From assembly GCF_025291715.1 (NCBI RefSeq), contig NZ_JAMBIZ010000021.1, positions 1 to 60,312 of the forward strand: a stretch of 60,312 nt of DNA. Direction: 5' to 3'. Positions 55,046-60,312 of this stretch are shown here, piece after piece. The notes beneath the pieces were generated by a model. It was not told the origin of the DNA. It made no database searches and was given only the letters and a program-made list of their open reading frames with translations. The stretch's first letter is position 1. Each line of letters begins with the position of its first letter. Source of the DNA: Metasolibacillus sp. (lineage in GTDB: Bacteria > Bacillota > Bacilli > Bacillales_A > Planococcaceae). The position numbers were made by a program, and so were the translations under genes.

Positions 55046-56394
55046 ATTTCGATTGATTTCGAGGTTGCAGTTGGAGTGTTTTGTTTGGATATATTTTGTA
55101 AATCATCTAGTAAATTATACCCTTTCGGGATTAGAGGGGTCTCAAAATATATAGGCAAATTATTATTTTGACCATCAATCAAGATATATCCACCTCCAAT
55201 TTCCTTGATGGATTTATACTCCATATCTGAAGAGCCGAAAAGCATTCTTCTGCCATCATCAGTCATATTTGAGAGACCTATTCTTACACCAAAATTATCC
55301 CTTAAAGAACCATTTAGTATAGATGCATCTGGGCGTTGGAGTAATATACATATTTCTCCGCCAACCTGCCTTGACTTCAAAACAAGGCTGTATAGATAAT
55401 TTTGTACTTCTTTAACTATTTTAGGAGTACTTATTGCTGAAAATATAGCGTATTCGTCAAATACCACCAGAAAAGGTTTTGCACCATCGATATCTTTCCA
55501 TGTTTTCCCGAATGAGTCCTGTTCAGCAAACCATTCTTTGTAGCGTCTTTCCATTTCTTCGTGTGCCTCTCGTAATAACTTAGCAATTTCATTCTCGGTC
55601 GTTGCAGTATGTTCTTTATCTATGATTCTCCCAATCGTAGCAAGATCAGCTGATTTAGGATCAGCTATAAACAATTTAGCTCCTTTGCTCAAGTAATCTA
55701 GAATTAAGGTATTGACTAGACTTGTTTTACCTGAGCCAGTTGAACCTGATATAAGGATATGTGGAGGGGAGCCAATTTCCCAATTAATCTTGGACGTAAT
55801 TTGGATTTTGTAATTGCTAGTATTTCTGCTAGAGTCTGTAACCATAATTCGTTTATCTGGGATTAGCTCAAAGACATAATCACAATATTGAACTTCATTG
55901 AATTTTTTATATAATGGTAGTCCGAATAATGCACAAAGTAATGTATCATATGAATTTGCCTTATCAGAGAATTTATCAGCTTTTTTTAATGCTCTTATAA
56001 TTAATTCGTCGTTATCCGTTGTCTTATATAAGAAATATGCAGAGTTAACAATTGCTTTTGTTTTCTTCACACGCCCATTCCCATTTATCCCAACTTCACG
56101 AATTTCTTCTTCGTACAATTTATTATCTTTAATGAACCGTTTTAATTTCTTAAGAGGAGAACTGTTATATTTTTTTCGAAGTGATATCCAATTTTTAAAA
56201 AAATATATCGACATTGTTAAAAACAATAGAGAATAAAAGAATTGTAGTACGTTTGAGTGTGAAAAATAATTAATAGTGAAAGCTGCAAGACCAATTATAA
56301 AAATGACTGTGGTTAATAGAAAACTGAAACTAGGGAATATTGGAGTTTTTGAAAAGTAACTCACCTTTTTAAAATTATTCTTACGTTTCTTCAA
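55027..56394 (-). CDS. FtsK/SpoIIIE-like coupling ATPase (TcpA type)
   Basis: 455 residues, start TTG 56394 preceded by GGAGG. Two membrane helices (about 22-42 and 50-66), then an FtsK/HerA-type motor: Walker A GSTGSGKTS (217-225), Walker B FLVVFDEYAIF (about 303-313) and the LKSRQVGGEICILLQRPDASI segment. TcpA-like proteins hand the relaxase-DNA complex to the conjugation channel. Same role as orf21 of Tn916 and ConQ of ICEBs1. It lies just downstream of the interrupted conjugation gene. Confidence 0.9.
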   Translation of the reverse strand: MKKRKNNFKKVSYFSKTPIFPSFSFLLTTVIFIIGLAAFTINYFSHSNVLQFFYSLLFLTMSIYFFKNWISLRKKYNSSPLKKLKRFIKDNKLYEEEIREVGINGNGRVKKTKAIVNSAYFLYKTTDNDELIIRALKKADKFSDKANSYDTLLCALFGLPLYKKFNEVQYCDYVFELIPDKRIMVTDSSRNTSNYKIQITSKINWEIGSPPHILISGSTGSGKTSLVNTLILDYLSKGAKLFIADPKSADLATIGRIIDKEHTATTENEIAKLLREAHEEMERRYKEWFAEQDSFGKTWKDIDGAKPFLVVFDEYAIFSAISTPKIVKEVQNYLYSLVLKSRQVGGEICILLQRPDASILNGSLRDNFGVRIGLSNMTDDGRRMLFGSSDMEYKSIKEIGGGYILIDGQNNNLPIYFETPLIPKGYNLLDDLQNISKQNTPTATSKSIEIGRRTP

Positions 56395-56397
56395 TAA

Positions 56398-56724
56398 TTA
56401 TTCCTCCTTACAAACAAAACATTTATCAGCTTTACTAGATAATTGAATCCAGCCATTTTGGACATAAGGAGTAATGGTTAAGTTTTCAAAAGCTACAATT
56501 GTGCCTTCAGGGATGTCTTCTTTTTCTGTATTGAATAAAGGACGTTGTTCGTCAATTTTAATAGACACTTTTTCAAATTTGCGCTCTACACAAACTACAC
56601 TGTACACGTAAGAAATAATTTTATCTGTACGTTCGAATTTTCCATCACCATTTTTTACTTGTTCAAATTTGGGAGCTATATCAACTAATAATAGTGTGCT
56701 ACCTAAAGTAGCGATTGGTGAGTA
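56398..56724 (-). pseudogene. 3' part of a conjugation-module gene split by IS21 (YdcP/Orf22-like)
   Basis: Codes for about 108 residues, YSPIATLGSTLLLVDIAPKFE to KCFVCKEE, with no start of its own; the frame continues only into the IS inverted repeat, where a GTG gives an artificial MAQNSAF start without a ribosome site. Its beta-rich sequence (IPEGTIVAFENLTITPYVQNG) resembles the DUF961/YdcP proteins that precede the FtsK-like gene in Tn916-type elements. The 5' end is at 59339-59371. The two halves join in frame if the IS and one 4-bp target copy are removed. Confidence 0.7.
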
Positions 56725-56876
56725 CTGCGGAGCGTTTGAGCCAGCAGTGCGGAACTTTAAGCCAGTGAATGCGGAGTTTTGAGCCACCGATTGCGGACAA
56801 TTGAGCCACTTTTAAGAAAAGGAAAACAACTACTGAAACTGCAGCTAGTTGTTTTCCTTTTTAATTTGAAAATAAT

Positions 56877-57635
56877 CTATCGCTTAAGTGGTTTTAGACC
56901 ATGGCGCTCGCGCATCGAGACTTCGCCATCAATTAAAATGTGGTAAGAATCATGTACAATACGGTCTAAGATAGCGTCTGCGATTTGGGCATGGCCAAGT
57001 TTCGCGTACCAGCCTTCCGGCGCAAATTGAGAACAGAAGATAGTTGAAGCCTTTTTTAAACGAGCCTCCACAATTTCGAAAACGTTTAAAACTTGTTCCT
57101 CTGATAGGTCTGTTAAAAGCCATTCGTCTATAATGAGTAAATCGATTTTTTTGTAATGCTGAATAAGTTTTCGGTAGCTGCCATCTGCTTCATATTTCGC
57201 TACAGCTAGTTCATCTAGTAGTTCCGGGAGGCGTATATATTTAACTTTGTGAAATTGACGGCAGGCATGAACACCGAATGCATTGGCTATATAGCTTTTT
57301 CCGTTGCCTGAAGCGCCCATTAAAATGATGTTGTGGTGATTTTGAATGTAGTTTCCTGTAGCTAATTCTAAGATGAGGTTTTTATCTAAACGGCGATCTG
57401 GATGGTATTCAATATCTTCAATGGCAGCCGACGGCTCATTGAACGTCGCTTGTTTGATTAAACGAGCGAGTTTATTCGATTTGCGGCGATCATATTCTGT
57501 ATCTGTTAAGAGACTAAAAAGATCATTAAAATCCATATCACGATAGGCTGGATTTTGGTTGATTTCCTGATAGAGTTCCGCCATTGCGCTTAAACCCATT
57601 TCTGAAAGCTTACGTAGTGTTTCTTGTTTACTCAT
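56877..57635 (-). CDS. istB: IS21-family helper ATPase IstB
   Basis: 252 residues. DnaC-like AAA+ ATPase with Walker A GASGNGKS (107-114) and Walker B LLIIDEW (166-172), full length. IstB assembles on DNA and selects target sites for IstA. It overlaps istA by 4 bases (ATGA), the usual IS21 arrangement. Confidence 0.95.
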   Translation of the reverse strand: MSKQETLRKLSEMGLSAMAELYQEINQNPAYRDMDFNDLFSLLTDTEYDRRKSNKLARLIKQATFNEPSAAIEDIEYHPDRRLDKNLILELATGNYIQNHHNIILMGASGNGKSYIANAFGVHACRQFHKVKYIRLPELLDELAVAKYEADGSYRKLIQHYKKIDLLIIDEWLLTDLSEEQVLNVFEIVEARLKKASTIFCSQFAPEGWYAKLGHAQIADAILDRIVHDSYHILIDGEVSMRERHGLKPLKR

Positions 57636-59173
57636 TTTTTCTCCCTCCCGAAATAAGCAGCACCACGTGTAAATCCGTGATTTTCATTCGAAGTTTTTAT
57701 GGATGGTACGCTCTTTGTTTTTGAAGCCTGTTTTGTTCTTTCTAATAGGCCTTTTAAAACTGTATTAGAGGGGCTTGATGAGATTTCAAGTAACGTCTTA
57801 ATGGCTTGCTCAAGTTCTTCTGCCGTATATTTCTTCACCATGTTTTGTAATGTACTTAAAATTTGGAGTGCTTTTTTCTCTACATGATTTTCTAAAATAT
57901 ACGCGACATATTTTTCCGTAAATGAACCGATGGTTGTTGCCCATTTAGTTACGTTTTCAGGATTATGTTCTACGTAAGAACGATGGTGATCTGGCATATG
58001 ATCAATGTTTGTAGAATATTGTCCTATCTCACCTTTTAATCGTTTATGGGATGCAATTCGTGCTTCTTTAAAGTACACTTCAATTAGATCTGTTGTTAAA
58101 CGAATATCGACCGATTCACGGGCGTATTCGTAAGGGACGGAATAATACATGCGTTCAACTTGGGTGTGGTAGTTCAGTTGAACCTTGGCGGTTTTCCATT
58201 CCGTCATTTTGAAGCGTGTTTGAGGCAGTTGCTGGAGAGTGCTTTTCTCTTCTTCCTCAAATACGCTTTTTCGTGTTCCTGGACGTTTTTGAAAATCGGT
58301 TGTGTTGATTTCTTCTAATTTTTCAGCGATATACTGATTCAGCTCGTTAATGTGAAAACACTGTGCGTTGCGTAATGCAGCGATGATTTGTCTTGAGGCA
58401 TGTCCTACGCTACCTTCGGCACTTGGCTTATCTTTTGGCTTTTGCACACGACTTGGCACGATAACTGTACGATAGTGATCAGCCAGTTCACGGTATGCCT
58501 CATTTAAAACAGATTCTTCGCGTTTCGCTTTAATGACACCGGTTTTTAAATTATCAGGTACAAGGGTTTCCGTAACACCACCAAAATAATCGAAGGCATG
58601 GATGTGTGCTGTTAACCAACTCGTCGATTTCATGTCTAAAAAAGCTTCTACATACATCATTTGGCTATACGGCAAAGCAGCGACGAATACATACGCAGGC
58701 ATTTCTTCACCTGTTGCACGGTCTCGAATAGAGAGTGTTGCACCAGCCCAATCGACTTCCATAATTTCACCTGGCTTGCGTCTTAGCGGCATCGTTAGTT
58801 TAAATTTTCGCGCATAATGACCATATTTTTCAGCGAATGTCCGATAGGCATAGGGGATTTTCTCTGCTTCCTTTGCAGCTAGCGCGTACTCGTGATGTAA
58901 AAGTTTGAGCGTCACATGCTTTTTCTGTAATTCTTTATGCACCTTCTCCCAATCCACAGGATAATAGCCTTTTTCAATTGGCTGTTTCTCGGGGTAAAGA
59001 TATTCCTCTAGCCAAGCGTTTGTCATCGTGTCGTTTAACAAAGTAATCCTGAGATTTCTCGCACGTTGGATTACGTCAGATATGGTATTGCGAGAGTGTC
59101 CGGTGCTAGCGCTAATCGTTCTTTGGCTAATGCCATCAAAGGAAAGAGCTAGTATTTTACGGTAATCAATCAT
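57632..59173 (-). CDS. istA: IS21-family transposase IstA
   Basis: 513 residues with AGGAGG upstream. N-terminal helix-turn-helix (FDGISQRTISASTGHSRNTI), a DDE integrase core opened by MEVDWAGATL and followed by ETLVPDNLKTGV, and the Mu-type C-terminal barrel. No stop codon or frameshift is seen, so the element may be active. Confidence 0.95.
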   Translation of the reverse strand: MIDYRKILALSFDGISQRTISASTGHSRNTISDVIQRARNLRITLLNDTMTNAWLEEYLYPEKQPIEKGYYPVDWEKVHKELQKKHVTLKLLHHEYALAAKEAEKIPYAYRTFAEKYGHYARKFKLTMPLRRKPGEIMEVDWAGATLSIRDRATGEEMPAYVFVAALPYSQMMYVEAFLDMKSTSWLTAHIHAFDYFGGVTETLVPDNLKTGVIKAKREESVLNEAYRELADHYRTVIVPSRVQKPKDKPSAEGSVGHASRQIIAALRNAQCFHINELNQYIAEKLEEINTTDFQKRPGTRKSVFEEEEKSTLQQLPQTRFKMTEWKTAKVQLNYHTQVERMYYSVPYEYARESVDIRLTTDLIEVYFKEARIASHKRLKGEIGQYSTNIDHMPDHHRSYVEHNPENVTKWATTIGSFTEKYVAYILENHVEKKALQILSTLQNMVKKYTAEELEQAIKTLLEISSSPSNTVLKGLLERTKQASKTKSVPSIKTSNENHGFTRGAAYFGREKK

Positions 59174-59338
59174 AAAAAATCCTCCTGTTCTGAAGTGTCA
59201 TGCTGGGTGGCATGCTCCTTCATTATACAGGAGGTTTAAGGGAATATATGTAAGTGGCTCAAAGTTTCCGCACTCGGTGGCTCAATTGTCCGCATTGAGT
59301 GGCTTAATGTTCCGCACTAGTGGTCTTTTTTGATCGCA

Positions 59339-59371
59339 ATATTCAATTGGGTCAATTACGGGTTTTAACAT
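59339..59371 (-). pseudogene. 5' end of the split conjugation gene (11 codons)
   Basis: ATG at 59371 preceded by GAGGAATTACT encodes MLKPVIDPIEY before reaching the IS end at 59338. Joined to 56724-56398 it gives a ~118-residue protein, a normal length for the family. This start and ribosome site are the native ones; the IS lies directly after codon 11. Confidence 0.65.
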
Positions 59372-59439
59372 AGTAATTCCTCATTTCTACGGTTTTTTTG
59401 TTGTACTAAAGTTTCTATATCCTTTCTCTATATTCTGGG

Positions 59440-59488
59440 TTATTTAGATTTCGTAACAGTGATTAAGGGTATAATCGTTCTAAATAAC
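59440..59488. promoter_or_regulatory. Inverted repeat flanking a promoter-like TATAAT
   Basis: GTTATTTAGA (59440-59449) and TCTAAATAAC (59479-59488) are exact 10-bp inverted arms, with TATAAT at 59470-59475 between them. It lies in the divergent region between the conjugation operon (minus) and the duplicated-domain gene (plus), a natural place for an operator. No regulator gene is in the element. Otherwise 59372-59604 is AT-rich non-coding DNA. Confidence 0.45.
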
Positions 59489-59604
59489 TTAAATTTACTT
59501 TAAACTCCTTGAATTTAATTGTCAAGCTTTTATGGCTATATTTCTGTTTATTTACTGCTTCGTGGTAATATAACTTATAAATATAATGTGAGGTGTTATT
59601 ACTA

Positions 59605-60075
59605 ATGAAAAATGAAAGACATCAGAAGTTTCGTGAGATTTCAGAACGACGTATGACTCGAGTGTTCGAAAATATGAATTTGATAGCCAATCTATCGAAT
59701 AAAAAAAATTATGAGTATGTTGTAAATGAAGAAATAGAGGAATTATTTTATGCTTATAGGAAGAAGGGAGAAGAAATTAAATCTTATTTTGAAAACAATG
59801 TAAGTATTAAACCTACTGTAACTGAATTTAAATTTTTGGTAATAAATGATATTGGGGATTTGGAACCCAAAAGGAAGAAATTTAGAGAACTTGCAGAATC
59901 CAGAATGACTAAAGTTTTTCAAGATATGAACTTAATAGCTAACCTTTCTAATAAAACGAATTATACTTACACAATTCAAGAGGTAGATGAATTGTTTCAA
60001 GCATATGAAGAAAAAGGAAGAATGGTTGAATCTAGATTTTTACCTTTAATAAAAGAATTCAAATACACGATTTAA
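59605..60075 (+). CDS. Small protein made of two copies of one domain (element cargo)
   Basis: 156 residues from ATG 59605, about 9 bases after GAGGTG; an in-frame GTG at 59593 is within that site. Residues 8-62 and 92-145 are two copies of one ~55-residue helical unit: KFRE-x-x-E-x-RMT-x-VF-x-x-MNLIANLSNK, then NY-Y and a closing helix; MNLIANLSNK is identical at 24-33 and 108-117. Copies are joined by a linker ending TEFKFLV, with a similar KEFKYTI after copy 2. Only gene on the plus strand, next to attR. Function unknown. Confidence 0.8.
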   Translation: MKNERHQKFREISERRMTRVFENMNLIANLSNKKNYEYVVNEEIEELFYAYRKKGEEIKSYFENNVSIKPTVTEFKFLVINDIGDLEPKRKKFRELAESRMTKVFQDMNLIANLSNKTNYTYTIQEVDELFQAYEEKGRMVESRFLPLIKEFKYTI

Positions 60076-60088
60076 GAACATTAAATAT

Positions 60089-60106
60089 GCAAACAATTTG
60101 CAAACA
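60089..60106 (+). repeat. Right arm-type sites (2 x GCAAACA)
   Basis: GCAAACA at 60089-60095 and 60100-60106, 11-bp period, about 95-110 bp inside attR. Same doublet and orientation as 51681-51698. Confidence 0.6.
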
Positions 60107-60199
60107 ATAGAAATAAATTTATACTCAATTAAAAGGATATAACCATTCTAAAAGTGCTCTAAATCAATGAATTACTTTTAATGAATCGTAAAAATCATG

Positions 60200-60213
60200 G
60201 AGTGGGAATAATT
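60200..60213 (+). repeat. attR, 14-bp core
   Basis: GAGTGGGAATAATT, identical to the guaA 3' end at 51610-51623. Preceding bases differ (ATCATG against CGATT), as expected for an attachment-site junction. Confidence 0.85.
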
Positions 60214-60312
60214 CACTAAGAACATTTGAAGTAAATGATGATAGTCTAAATTATGGACACAGTAAATTGGGAGTTTATAAAGTATAATAGTCTCAATAAT
60301 TTACTAGGAGTG
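60214..60312 (+). other. Right flank of the element; start signals of the next gene
   Basis: DNA that would directly follow guaA if the element were absent. It contains a TATAAT at 60283-60288 and AGGAG at 60306-60310 at the very end, suggesting a gene that begins just past the window. No terminator is seen here, so without the element guaA would read toward this gene. Confidence 0.4.

Larger units (their letters stand above)
56726..59338 (-). mobile_element. IS21-family insertion sequence (2613 bp)
   Basis: Termini, read on the minus strand, are TGCG...CGCA. The outer ~85 bp at both ends are four 22-bp units (TGCGGA-n-TTxAGCCA) in inverted orientation, aligning without gaps: both ends share TGCG, CCA, AGTGCGGAAC, TTAAGCCA and AATGCGGA at identical offsets. 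The element contains istA and istB. The bases just outside (GAATAT and GTACTC) show no clear target duplication; a decayed 4-bp one (ATAT/GTAC) would restore the host frame. Confidence 0.9.
51610..60213. mobile_element. Integrative mobilizable element at guaA (IME)
   Basis: About 8.6 kb between 14-bp direct repeats. From left to right: arm sites, a membrane cargo gene, tyrosine integrase, DUF3173 protein, HUH Rep/relaxase, a GC-rich hairpin region, an FtsK/TcpA-like ATPase, a split conjugation gene carrying an IS21 insertion, a small duplicated-domain gene, then arm sites and attR. The int-DUF3173-rep-ftsK order is typical of Tn916/ICEBs1-related modules. No VirB4, VirD4-independent pore or other T4SS gene is seen, so transfer would need a helper. 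The 3' end of guaA is a known integration hotspot in Firmicutes. Base composition is lower in GC than the flanking chromosome. Confidence 0.85.

Noticed and set aside
56725-56787. GTG start giving MAQNSAFTGLKF for the gene before ftsK
   Set aside because: These codons are the IS21 terminal repeats read as protein. The native start is on the other side of the IS at 59371.
51610-60213. Complete ICE
   Set aside because: No VirB4-, VirB6- or peptidase-type T4SS genes are present; only relaxase, coupling ATPase and recombination genes remain.

Overview
The window is a low-GC Firmicutes chromosome segment. Protein sequences and gene order point to the Planococcaceae/Caryophanaceae, close to Lysinibacillus, Solibacillus or Ureibacillus. 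Evidence: the tsaE-tsaB-rimI-tsaD-ydiF-rex-tatAC-ydiL-groESL order and the yeaC-yeaD-yebA-guaA order both match Bacillus subtilis, a spore-type LysM/GH18 glucosaminidase and S-layer (SLH) proteins are present, and AGGAGG ribosome sites with TTG/GTG starts are common. The genus is inferred, not proven.

Layout. 1-616: 3' end of a 5S rRNA gene with its terminator, then about 540 bp of repeat-rich non-coding DNA including a second, decayed 5S tail. 617-4852: patatin, tRNA-Asp, a small lipoprotein, and the t6A tRNA-modification operon tsaE-tsaB-rimI-tsaD. 4853-5300: an intergenic cluster of seven DnaA boxes. 5301-12930: ABC-F protein YdiF, redox repressor Rex, TatA/TatC, a CPBP protease and CIRCE-controlled groES-groEL. 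13099-29705: mixed housekeeping and surface genes (acetyltransferase, YwqG, YusW, a SleL-type spore enzyme with an apparent ATT start, an SGNH-SLH enzyme, an Est30-type esterase, LysR, Sel1, the HemAT oxygen sensor, YitT, CgoX, a 1094-residue SLH protein). 29804-35341: SAM-I riboswitch driving yitJ-metH. 36302-39216: fatty-acid desaturase with its DesK-DesR thermosensor pair. 39338-44839: proline dehydrogenase, amt-glnK with a TnrA/GlnR-type box, pncB-nadE. 45520-51621: yeaC-yeaD-yebA, then guaA behind a guanine riboswitch.

51610-60213 is an integrated mobile element at the 3' end of guaA. It is bounded by a 14-bp direct repeat that contains the last three codons and stop of guaA. Just inside each end lies a pair of GCAAACA sites with 11-bp spacing, probably integrase arm sites. 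It carries a tyrosine integrase, a DUF3173 protein (putative excisionase), an HUH-type replication/relaxase protein, an FtsK/TcpA-like coupling ATPase, a GC-rich hairpin region that may be oriT, a membrane-anchored gene of unknown function between attL and the integrase, and a small protein made of two copies of one domain near attR. No type IV secretion genes are present, so it looks like a mobilizable element (IME) rather than a full ICE. An IS21-family insertion (istA-istB, 56726-59338) has split a conjugation-module gene upstream of the ftsK-like gene, so the element may be defective.

I did not find a CRISPR array or a recognisable complete defence system. The guaA element, with its uncharacterised cargo genes, is the most novel part of the window.
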